Part shown: piece after piece, positions 31,369 through 39,210 of the stretch
Layout of the letters: every line of letters begins with the position of its first letter
Numbering within the stretch: position 1 is the stretch's first letter
NCBI RefSeq assembly: GCF_047501465.1
Contig: NZ_JAZDRL010000001.1
Location: 1,302,001 to 1,366,000 of the forward strand
Direction: 5' to 3'
DNA: 64,000 nucleotides
DNA from: Pseudochelatococcus sp047501465
GTDB taxonomy: Bacteria > Pseudomonadota > Alphaproteobacteria > Rhizobiales > Beijerinckiaceae
Notes under the pieces: model-generated
Databases searched by the model: none
Seen by the model: only the letters and a program-made list of their open reading frames with translations
What the model was told of the DNA's origin: nothing
Translations under genes and position numbers: made by a program

Positions 31369-32916
31369 TCACCCCTTTTTTACGGACATAGCACGTCGTC
31401 GCTCAATCGACGATGGAATGCGCAATGATTCCCGATATTTAGTAACTGTTCGTCGCGCAACTTCGATCCCTTCATCATGTAATTTTTTGACGATTGCATC
31501 ATCAGAAAGTACGTCGCGGGGTGTTATTTCTGTGCCAATCAGATGTCGGATACGGTGGCGAATGGCTTCTGCAGCATGGATATCGCCGCCATCTGCGCCC
31601 GCAACAGCGGCAGAGAAGAAGTACTTCATGGGGAAAACCCCACGTTCTGTGCCGAGAGCCTTGTTTGCGGTCACCCGCGAGATGGTTGATTCGTGCATTT
31701 CAATCGCATCCGCGATTGTTTTGAGGTTGAGCGGACGCAGATGCGCTGCACCATGGGCAAAAAAACCCTCTTGCTGACGCACAATCTCACTCGTTACCTT
31801 AAGGATTGTGCGGGCGCGTTGTTCAAGGCTACGGGTGAGCCAATCTCCGCTTTGCAGGCATTCGGATAAAAAGGTGCGATCTTTCTCCGTACGAGCGCTT
31901 TGCATCAATTTGACGTGATATGCCCGATTCAGCAGTATGCGCGGCAGAGTGTCGTTGTTGAGTTCTACGATAAATCCGCCATCGCGTGAGTGACGAACGA
32001 AGGCATCTGGCACAAGTGTCTGTGAAGGCGCGCCCCCAAATGCGCGGCCGGGCTTGGGCTGGAGTTGTCGCAGTTCCGCCAGCATATCTGCCAAATCGTC
32101 GTTATCCACGCTGCACAGCTTGCGCAATGCTGCATGATCATGGCGCGCGACAAGATCCAGATGGGCAATCAATGTCTGCATCGCTGGATCATACCGGTCC
32201 CGCTCGCGCAGCTGCAAAGCGAGACATTCGCCAAGATTGCGTGCGCCTATGCCCGTTGGTTCAAAGCTTTGAACCAATGTCAGCACTATCATCACGCGTG
32301 CTTCGTCAATGCCAAGTCGGGTTGCAATCTCAGCTGTCGTCTCGGTGAGGTAGCCTCCTTCATCAATCGCATCGATCAGGAACCGACCGATCAGGCGCGT
32401 TTGAGGATCGTTCGTGGCGAGATCCAGCTGGGCTTCAAGATGATCAGCGAGTGAAATGTTGGCTGCCAGCGTTGCTTCAACATTCGGGCCGTTATCACCG
32501 CTGTTGCTTTGGCTGTTGTTAGCATGCGGTGGCGCGCTGGAGAGCGTCAGCCCTTCATCTGCAGCACTTGCTTCTGGTCGTGGACTGGTGGAATCTTCTG
32601 GAAAAACATTGTCGAAGGAGGTGCCGAAATCGGCTTCAAGTGTTCCGCGTTCTATTTGCGGCTCATCTGGCGACCAGTCGCGCGCTTGTTCCTGCGGGAT
32701 ATCCGGTGCAGTGGTGGGTTCGCTTATGGATTGCGCGTCATTTGCCTCTGAGGCATCATCAACGCGTTCCAAAAGGGGATTGCGCTCCAGCTCTGCTTCA
32801 ACCTGCGCGGCAAGCTCAAGATGCGACAATTGCAACAAGCGGATAGCCTGCAATAATTGCGGCGTCATTACCAACGATTGACTTTGACGCAACTCCAGTC
32901 GGCGAGAAAGCCCCAT
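31369..32916 (-). CDS. rpoN: RpoN, RNA polymerase sigma-54 factor
   Basis: Sigma-54 directs polymerase to -24/-12 promoters and needs enhancer-binding ATPases. The 515-residue product has the Gln/Leu-rich region I (LRQSQSLVMTPQLLQAIRLLQLSHLEL), an acidic and Ser-rich region II (about 55-150), the core-binding region (EATLAANISLADHLEAQLDLA...), the HTH, and at the C-terminus the RpoN box ARRTVTKYRESL that reads the -24 element. It lies between lptB and hpf. The 174-bp gap to lptB suggests its own promoter. Confidence 0.97.
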   Translation of the reverse strand: MGLSRRLELRQSQSLVMTPQLLQAIRLLQLSHLELAAQVEAELERNPLLERVDDASEANDAQSISEPTTAPDIPQEQARDWSPDEPQIERGTLEADFGTSFDNVFPEDSTSPRPEASAADEGLTLSSAPPHANNSQSNSGDNGPNVEATLAANISLADHLEAQLDLATNDPQTRLIGRFLIDAIDEGGYLTETTAEIATRLGIDEARVMIVLTLVQSFEPTGIGARNLGECLALQLRERDRYDPAMQTLIAHLDLVARHDHAALRKLCSVDNDDLADMLAELRQLQPKPGRAFGGAPSQTLVPDAFVRHSRDGGFIVELNNDTLPRILLNRAYHVKLMQSARTEKDRTFLSECLQSGDWLTRSLEQRARTILKVTSEIVRQQEGFFAHGAAHLRPLNLKTIADAIEMHESTISRVTANKALGTERGVFPMKYFFSAAVAGADGGDIHAAEAIRHRIRHLIGTEITPRDVLSDDAIVKKLHDEGIEVARRTVTKYRESLRIPSSIERRRAMSVKKG

Positions 32917-33090
32917 GGATGTAGCCCCCCGGATCTATCGCAAGTCATTGCCGATCTGCAATTGGCAAAGATTGCAAATGCCGGCATGCTTCTTGCTTGC
33001 ATGCTCCTAATCAAGTTGTAGAGCGTTTGCTAAGGCGCGTCAAAGCAGCAGCTGTCGTAATAGGGCCGACGCAAGTGGCGAAAGTGAATC

Positions 33091-33915
33091 CTAAAGCTGG
33101 AAATCTTCGCCCAGATAAAGGCGGCGTACATCCGGGCTGGCAATAATTTCAGCCGGGGTGCCTTCCATCAGCACGCGGCCGGAATGGATAATATATGCCC
33201 TGTCAATCAGGCCGAGGGTCTCACGCACGTTGTGATCGGTGATCAGCACACCAATACCGCGACGTGTCAGGTGCCGAACGAGGTTCTGAATGTCACCGAC
33301 GGCAATAGGATCGATACCGGCGAACGGCTCATCGAGCAGCATAAACGTGGGGTCGCCCGCAAGTGCGCGTGCAATTTCACAACGTCTGCGCTCGCCGCCG
33401 GATAGTGCAATTGAGGGGGATTTGCGCAGGCGCGCAATGTCGAACTCTTCCAGCAACGCATCGAGCTTTTTCTCACGCTCCTTGCGGCTGGGCTCAACCA
33501 CCTCCAGTACTGCACGCAAGTTGTCTTCCACGCTCAGACCGCGGAAAATAGATGCTTCCTGTGGCAGATAACCAATGCCAAGACGTGCGCGCCGATACAT
33601 GGGCAAGCCGGTGATGTCGTGGCCCTCAAGCGCGATGCTGCCCATATCAGCGGCAACGAGGCCAGTGATCATATAAAAGATTGTGGTTTTGCCTGCGCCA
33701 TTGGGACCAAGCAACCCAACTGCTTCGCCCTTGCGCACGTGCAGGGATGCGCCTTGCACCACCGTGCGGCCACGATAGCTCTTCTGCAAGCCATCAACCG
33801 CAAGGACACCCTCTTGATTGAGGGGAATCGCACGAAAACCGACATCTGACGGATGTGCTGCGGGCGTTTCCGGGAGAGCGTCGGCGGAGCTTTCAAAGGA
33901 GGGTGATAGCGTCAC
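33091..33915 (-). CDS. lptB: LptB, ATPase of the LPS export complex
   Basis: LptB powers LptFG to pull LPS out of the inner membrane and along the LptC-LptA bridge. The 274-residue protein has Walker A GPNGAGKTT, Q-loop YLPQEASIFRGLSVEDNLRAV, signature LSGGERRRCEIARAL, Walker B FMLLDEPFAGIDP and the switch His in LITDHNVRE. About 35 N-terminal residues before the ABC core are extra compared with the enterobacterial protein, as in other rhizobial LptB. It follows lptA by 49 nt. Confidence 0.95.
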   Translation of the reverse strand: MTLSPSFESSADALPETPAAHPSDVGFRAIPLNQEGVLAVDGLQKSYRGRTVVQGASLHVRKGEAVGLLGPNGAGKTTIFYMITGLVAADMGSIALEGHDITGLPMYRRARLGIGYLPQEASIFRGLSVEDNLRAVLEVVEPSRKEREKKLDALLEEFDIARLRKSPSIALSGGERRRCEIARALAGDPTFMLLDEPFAGIDPIAVGDIQNLVRHLTRRGIGVLITDHNVRETLGLIDRAYIIHSGRVLMEGTPAEIIASPDVRRLYLGEDFQL

Positions 33916-33964
33916 GAATCTGTCCCGGTTTATGATGGTATATGATGGTTGTCAGTGGCCAAGA

Positions 33965-34639
33965 TCACTTGCTTTTTGCAGCATTGCCGCCACCCGGTAC
34001 GAATACGCCTTGCACGCGGCCACCTCGTTTTGCAATGCAGTTGGCGATGCTCGTATCCAGATTATAGACGATTTGATCGCATTGCTGCACGTTCTTATCC
34101 TGGCTCAATGCAACATTGCCGGTAAGGGTAACCGTGTTGCTGCTGCGATCAAACACAGCATGTTGGCCGGTGGCCGTCTGTTCTTTGGAAACGACAGTAA
34201 CGGGGCCCATGCAATCGAGCTTGCGGATGTTGTTATTATCGTCTCCCCCGCTTGCTGCAGGTGGCGTGTTGCCGGATGCGGCTGCTGCGCTCTGTTCATA
34301 GAATACATTCAATGCTGAACAGCGCATCGTGGTGTCGCCCTGCACCGCAACAACGTTACCAGTGAAGGTAGCGCGCTTTTCGTTGTCGAAAACATCAAGG
34401 CGATCAGCGTCGATCTTGATCGGGTCTTTGCCAGAGCCCAGTCCGCCAAGAGGAGCAGTAGAGGGGGCTGCAGTTTGGGCTTGCGCCATGAAGGAGGTTG
34501 GTAGCAGCAGGCAGGTCACCAAAAGGCCTGTTGCTAATGTGCGGCTACCAGTGCGGTGCTTGGGATTGTGGAAGGGACTACTCAGGCTTGCATTCAAGCT
34601 TGCCCGTCCCGCTTTCGCTGTGCTTGTTTTCCGTTCCAT
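33965..34639 (-). CDS. lptA: LptA, periplasmic LPS-bridge protein
   Basis: LptA forms the beta-jellyroll bridge that carries LPS over the periplasm. The 224-residue product has a signal peptide after a longer basic N-terminus (hydrophobic ATGLLVTCLLLPTSFM, cleavage near AQAQ). The OstA core follows: IKIDADRLDVFDNEKRATFTGNVVAVQGDTTMRCSALNVFYE, then VFDRSSNTVTLTGNVALSQDKNVQQCDQIVYNLDT. A Gly/Asn/Ala-rich insert (SAAAASGNTPPAASGGDDNNN) splits it. It lies between lptC and lptB with short gaps, in the usual CAB order. Confidence 0.92.
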   Translation of the reverse strand: MERKTSTAKAGRASLNASLSSPFHNPKHRTGSRTLATGLLVTCLLLPTSFMAQAQTAAPSTAPLGGLGSGKDPIKIDADRLDVFDNEKRATFTGNVVAVQGDTTMRCSALNVFYEQSAAAASGNTPPAASGGDDNNNIRKLDCMGPVTVVSKEQTATGQHAVFDRSSNTVTLTGNVALSQDKNVQQCDQIVYNLDTSIANCIAKRGGRVQGVFVPGGGNAAKSK

Positions 34640-34674
34640 ATTGCCCCGCCATCGCCTGCTTTGCCATGTTCTGG

Positions 34675-35370
34675 CTATTGCTTGTTTTTACCATCCAGAA
34701 CAGTGCGCACATTACCCTCAAAGACGATATGCTTGCCATTATCCGAAATGTCGAGCCTGTTAGCGGAAATCGTGCCCTCGGAGATCGTCACCACGACGGG
34801 TTCTTCAGAGATAACGCGTCCACCCTTGAAATCTACCGAAGCTGATGAAAGCTTGGCATCGTATCCGCGATCGGTTTGCACACGGACGTCACCCTTAAGC
34901 TTCATGAACTCGCTTTGCGAATCATATACACCTGTCAGCGCATTGATCTGCGCTTTGCCGCCACCGTTAAGCTGCACGTGGCCTGTAATCTCATTCAGTT
35001 CAACGATGGAAGGATTTTTGACATCCTGTGAGGCTGAAGCTGCGGTTACTTCATAAGGCTGGGTGCCTTCGCGGAAGCCTGAAAGCCGAGGCGCGTCCAT
35101 CGTAATCTTGGTGCCTGAAAGGCTGACTGGCCCCATACTCAGACCGCCGATGCTGCGCAAGGGGTCCAGAATACCAATTGCTGCAACAATGATGACAGCT
35201 GCCAATGCCGTTAGCGGAATAATACGCTTCAGTGTGCGTACCCGTGCAGAATGACGCACCGCTGCACGGTAGGCAGCAGGCGGAATGGACGCTATCGGGC
35301 GATCAACCGGCGCATCATTTGCGGGTGGTAGATCAGCGTAACTGGCAGGCGAGCGATGAGCGTCTGTCAA
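34675..35370 (-). CDS. lptC: LptC, inner-membrane LPS export protein
   Basis: LptC is the membrane-anchored link from LptBFG to LptA. The 231-residue product has a Pro-rich cytoplasmic start, one transmembrane helix (IIPLTALAAVIIVAAIGIL, about 50-70), and a periplasmic YrbK-type beta-jellyroll with ITGHVQLNGGGKAQINALTGVYDSQSEFMKLKGDVRV. Rhizobial LptC is longer at the start than the enterobacterial protein. It is the first gene of the lptCAB unit, and 166 bp separate it from rnd. Confidence 0.9.
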   Translation of the reverse strand: MTDAHRSPASYADLPPANDAPVDRPIASIPPAAYRAAVRHSARVRTLKRIIPLTALAAVIIVAAIGILDPLRSIGGLSMGPVSLSGTKITMDAPRLSGFREGTQPYEVTAASASQDVKNPSIVELNEITGHVQLNGGGKAQINALTGVYDSQSEFMKLKGDVRVQTDRGYDAKLSSASVDFKGGRVISEEPVVVTISEGTISANRLDISDNGKHIVFEGNVRTVLDGKNKQ

Positions 35371-35536
35371 AAGGCTTCCACAACTTGGTTCGAGGCGCGG
35401 CGTAAAGCCTACGCAAGTCAGTCAGAACGGTTTCCTTATATAAAGGGCCCGCGCCTCGCTTCCAAGTGGTGTTTTACACTTGATGTTTTGCAAAGCGCTT
35501 TTTCAGGCGCAGATGGGCAGACATCAGGCTATATTT

Positions 35537-36151
35537 TCACATATGTGCGAAGATATCTGTATCCGGCCAGCCTGCCAGGTCGAGACGTGCACGCGTGGGC
35601 AGGAAGTCGAAGCAGGCCTTGGCAATATCAGTGCGGTTCTCGCGATCCAGCATTGCATCCAGCTTCTGGCGCAATGCATGCAGATGAAGCACATCAGATG
35701 CCGCATAGGCCACCTGGGCTTCGCTGAGTGTTTCGCTTGCCCAGTCAGATGATTGTTGCTGCTTGGAGATGTCAACGCTGAGCAATTCACGCAGGTTATC
35801 TTTCAGCCCGTGGCGGTCCGTATAGGTGCGCACCAGCTTGGAGGCGATCTTCGTGCAGTAAACCGGCTGTGGCATTACGCCGTAGGTGTGAAACAGCACT
35901 GCCAGATCAAAGCGGGCAAAATGAAAGATCTTGAGAACCTTCGGATCGGCAAGCACCCGCAGCAGATTTTCGGGACGTGGGCCATCGCGGCGAATTTGCA
36001 CCACTTCAGCTGAGCCATCGCCGCGCGATAACTGCACGACGCATAAACGATCACGATGCGGGTTAAGTCCGAGCGTTTCCGTATCGATGGCAACCGAATC
36101 ACCAAAATCGATATCCGCAGGCAGATCGCCCACATGCAGCCTGATGGCCAT
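35537..36151 (-). CDS. rnd: Short ribonuclease D (DEDD 3'-5' exonuclease)
   Basis: The enzyme trims the 3' ends of tRNA and other stable RNAs. The 204-residue product holds the exonuclease motifs: VAIDTETLGLNPHRDRLCVVQLS (D, E), FHFARFDLAVLF (D), and YAASDVLHLHALRQKL (Y, D). It lacks the C-terminal HRDC domains of the enterobacterial form, as is usual for alphaproteobacteria. I chose ATG 36151, preceded by AAGGG. An in-frame start at 36223 would add 24 residues of poor similarity. It is placed upstream of lptC on the same strand, the conserved rhizobial order. Confidence 0.93.
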   Translation of the reverse strand: MAIRLHVGDLPADIDFGDSVAIDTETLGLNPHRDRLCVVQLSRGDGSAEVVQIRRDGPRPENLLRVLADPKVLKIFHFARFDLAVLFHTYGVMPQPVYCTKIASKLVRTYTDRHGLKDNLRELLSVDISKQQQSSDWASETLSEAQVAYAASDVLHLHALRQKLDAMLDRENRTDIAKACFDFLPTRARLDLAGWPDTDIFAHM

Positions 36152-36648
36152 GACAAAACCCTTGTTTGCAATAATGGAGGTATATCTCATCACCCCCCTA
36201 GCACCAGCACGCCTGCGCGGCAAGAATCATCGCCAGAATGTTCTCAGGGCATGATACGGGCGGGGATTGGTTGCTCTGCCACATCAATGCGTCAATGTCA
36301 GATTGTCAGAAAATGCCTCGGCGTTTTCCAGGGTAATAATAATGATTTATACCAATAAATAGAATAATAAAAATGCACAGATTGCTAATCAATGACTCAT
36401 GTATGGGTTTATATAAATTTTTGTTAGTGATGCGAATTGTGTCATCTGATTGCCAGTGCCAAATCTTGCGTTATCGATAGGTGCATGAGCCATTCCGCTT
36501 GAGCATCCGTTGTCCACGTTTTCATTATGACGAGGCATGCTGGAGGTATCTGGTCTGGTTTGGCGGTGCACTCTTGTTTCTCAATGCGTTTCCTTTTCGC
36601 GAAGCGGTTTTCGTTTCGCGCGGATATGCTCCAGCGTTTGTGGAATAT
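36152..36648. other. Divergent region between rnd and the glycan operon
   Basis: About 500 bp. The frame of the methyltransferase is open back to a GTG at 36481, but the 56 residues before ATG 36649 do not look like the family and there is no ribosome site. The stretch 36340-36430 is AT-rich and is the likely promoter area for the plus-strand operon. Confidence 0.4.
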
Positions 36649-38175
36649 ATGACGGATCAATTGCCTATCGATGAGTTACTGGCGAAAATCCGCCAGGAAG
36701 CAAATGGTTTTTCAGTACCGAAATTTGGCGCGCCACCGCTGAGTGCACGCGTCCAGCTTCCCAATGCAATAGATCCTGATGCGCTTGAAGCCCGTCTGAC
36801 GGCGGTGGAGCTGCGGCTGGCGACGGATGAGGCTGTGTTTCCCGTTGCACTGGCTGAGCTACGTAGCAGCTTGCATACGCAGGCCACCGCGATTTCCTTG
36901 CAGCAAGGCCGTGTGGCAAGCGTTGATAAAGCTGAAGGCGATATTCGTATTCTCAAGGAACGCATACGCGTGCTTGGCGTATCGCTCGCTTCATCACCCC
37001 TTAGCAGAGAGAGCGCCGAAACGCCTGTTCTTGGGCCGGCTACTGCGCCTTTGGGGCAGGCAGCATACTGGCCGCGCCTGCTGTTGGAACGCGGCGACGG
37101 GTTTCTCAACAATGCTTACAGGGTGCTGCTCGGTCGCAACATTGATGAGCATGGATTGACGAGTTACCGTCAGCAGATATCGCACGGCCATTCACGGTTG
37201 GAGATACTATGCGATATTGCGCTGTCGCCAGAGTTTCAGAAACGGGGCGTGGCGCTTGATGGGTTGCGGCGCTATCGGCGGATTTATCGTCTCGCACGGC
37301 GCCTTGCCCGCACGCCATTGCGCTTCCTCAATCGGCCTCTGATGTGGATGCTGCATCGTGGCGAGTATCATATGCGGATGTCATTGGCTGCTGACGTGGC
37401 GGCGGAATGCCGGGATCATGTGGCAGCGCTTTACGACAGCCTGGGTCTGAAAACCCGTTATGACGGCGGCGGTGTGGTGCTGGCGGACGATGTGCGACTG
37501 GATGCGTTCTATCTCGCATTTGAAGATGCCATGCGCGGCCCCGAAGATGAAATCAAGGCAGGCCTTGCGTATTATCTCGAAACGGTTGCGGGCGTGAAAG
37601 CGATTTGTGACGGGCCCATACTTGATCTGGGTTGCGGGCGTGGCGAATGGCTGATGCTTCTGGGTGAGCAGGGATATACCGCGCGGGGTATCGATCTCAG
37701 TCCGACAATGGTGAGTATCTGCCGCGAGAAGGGCTTGGATGCGACGCACATCGATGCACTATCGGCCTTGCGTGCCATCCCGGATAACAGCCTGTCGCTG
37801 GTTAGTGGCTTTCATATTATTGAGCATCTGCCATTCCCGATCCTGTTTGCGGTATTTGAGGAAGTCTACCGCGTGCTGCAGCCGGGTGGGTTGATGCTGT
37901 TCGAGACGCCCAATCCCGAAAACATTCTGGTTGGCAGTCATACCTTCTATCACGATCCAACGCATCGCCATCCGCTGACACCGTCAAGCATGGCGTTTCT
38001 GGCGCGCTTTCATGGCTACGAGCAGATCGACTTTGCCCGCTTGCGTCCCTATCCGCCAGAAGCGCTGGTAGAGGTGGATAGTCAGGCTGCAGATCGGCTG
38101 AATGGTCATCTCTATGGTCCGCAGGATTATGCGATCCTGGCGCGTAAACCTCACGTAGAGGTTGCGAACGCATGA
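36649..38175 (+). CDS. DUF4214-SAM methyltransferase fusion in a glycan operon
   Basis: The 508-residue product (from ATG 36649) has three parts. Residues about 25-120 are heptad-like and Leu/Ala-rich (ALEARLTAVELRLATDEAVF..., VDKAEGDIRILKERIRVLG) and probably coiled. Residues 145-200 are a DUF4214 module (DGFLNNAYRVLLGRNIDEHGLTSYRQQI). The rest is a class I methyltransferase with SAM motif ILDLGCGRGEWLMLLGEQGYTARGIDLS and SGFHIIEHLPF, VYRVLQPGGLMLFETPNPEN. Methyl groups often cap the growing end of O-antigens or rhamnans, and such fused enzymes can set chain length. The two downstream glycosyltransferases overlap or nearly touch it. The target sugar is unknown. Confidence 0.85.
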   Translation: MTDQLPIDELLAKIRQEANGFSVPKFGAPPLSARVQLPNAIDPDALEARLTAVELRLATDEAVFPVALAELRSSLHTQATAISLQQGRVASVDKAEGDIRILKERIRVLGVSLASSPLSRESAETPVLGPATAPLGQAAYWPRLLLERGDGFLNNAYRVLLGRNIDEHGLTSYRQQISHGHSRLEILCDIALSPEFQKRGVALDGLRRYRRIYRLARRLARTPLRFLNRPLMWMLHRGEYHMRMSLAADVAAECRDHVAALYDSLGLKTRYDGGGVVLADDVRLDAFYLAFEDAMRGPEDEIKAGLAYYLETVAGVKAICDGPILDLGCGRGEWLMLLGEQGYTARGIDLSPTMVSICREKGLDATHIDALSALRAIPDNSLSLVSGFHIIEHLPFPILFAVFEEVYRVLQPGGLMLFETPNPENILVGSHTFYHDPTHRHPLTPSSMAFLARFHGYEQIDFARLRPYPPEALVEVDSQAADRLNGHLYGPQDYAILARKPHVEVANA

Positions 38176-39194
38176 AGCTGATTGTCACCGCCAACGCCAC
38201 ACCATTCGTGACCGGCGGCGCGACCTATCATTTTGAAGGGCTGGTGACGGCACTGCAAGAGCGCGGGCATGAGGTGGAGACGCTCAGGTTTCCTTTCACC
38301 TTTCACCCTGAAGACAGCATCGAGCGGCTGATGGAATGGTGCGAGACGCTTGATCTCACAGCACCTAATGGCCAGCAGGTGGATAAGGTGATCAGCCTGC
38401 AATTTCCGGGCTATGGAGTGCAGCATCCGCATCATGTCGCGTGGATCATGCATCAGCATCGAATTGTGTATGATCTTTACCCGGAAGCGCCTTCGGAGCC
38501 TGTACAACGGCTGCACGATCTCATTCCTGCATTCGATAACCGCGTTCTGGCGCGGGCGGAACGGCTTTATGCCAATTCGCGGAATGTCAGCAAGCGGTTG
38601 TCGCGCTACAATAGCCTGGCTGCCGAGCCACTGTATCATCCACCGCCACTTGCAGCCCACTATCGCACAGGCAGAGCGCATAATTATGTATTCCTGCCAA
38701 GCCGCATGGAGGCCCTGAAGCGTCAGGGCTTGGTGCTTGAAGCGGCTCGCCTTTGGCGCGCGCCTGTCACGTGTGTGCTCGCCGGCCGGGGCGGGTATCT
38801 CAATCAGAACAAGCGCTTCATCGCAGAACATGATTTGAGCGAACGAGTCGTCATTCTCGAAGAGTGCCCGGATCAGGAAAAGCTTGCCTGCTATGCCAAT
38901 TGCCTCGCGGTGATCTATCCACCTTTCGATGAGGATTATGGCTACGTGACGCTGGAGGCGCAGCTTGCGGGCAAGCCCGTCATTACCTGCACGGATTCAG
39001 GTGGTCCTCTGGAATTCATAGAAGATGACGCGGAAGGTCTTGTCGTGGAGCCAACGGCAGAAGCTATTGCGGATGCGGTTGACAGGCTCTGGGATAATCA
39101 ATCCAGGGCGCGTGAAATGGGTCTGTTGGGCCGTGCACGGTACCTGGAGCGTGACATATCGTGGGACACAGTCGTTGCGCGGTTGACGGACTAA
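38172..39194 (+). CDS. Glycosyltransferase family 4 (GT-B) protein
   Basis: The 340-residue GT-B enzyme moves a sugar from a nucleotide donor to a growing glycan. The N-domain starts KLIVTANATPFVTGGATYHFEGLVTALQERGHEV. The C-domain has the donor-site motif PPFDEDYGYVTLEAQLAGKPVITCTDSGGPLEFIEDDAEGLVVEP, where the E-x7-E pattern of the family is the D-E-D...E run. The start ATG overlaps the methyltransferase stop as ATGA, so translation is coupled. The next gene starts 16 nt later. Confidence 0.9.
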   Translation: MKLIVTANATPFVTGGATYHFEGLVTALQERGHEVETLRFPFTFHPEDSIERLMEWCETLDLTAPNGQQVDKVISLQFPGYGVQHPHHVAWIMHQHRIVYDLYPEAPSEPVQRLHDLIPAFDNRVLARAERLYANSRNVSKRLSRYNSLAAEPLYHPPPLAAHYRTGRAHNYVFLPSRMEALKRQGLVLEAARLWRAPVTCVLAGRGGYLNQNKRFIAEHDLSERVVILEECPDQEKLACYANCLAVIYPPFDEDYGYVTLEAQLAGKPVITCTDSGGPLEFIEDDAEGLVVEPTAEAIADAVDRLWDNQSRAREMGLLGRARYLERDISWDTVVARLTD

Positions 39195-39210
39195 TAGGGA
39201 CAGTACGCGT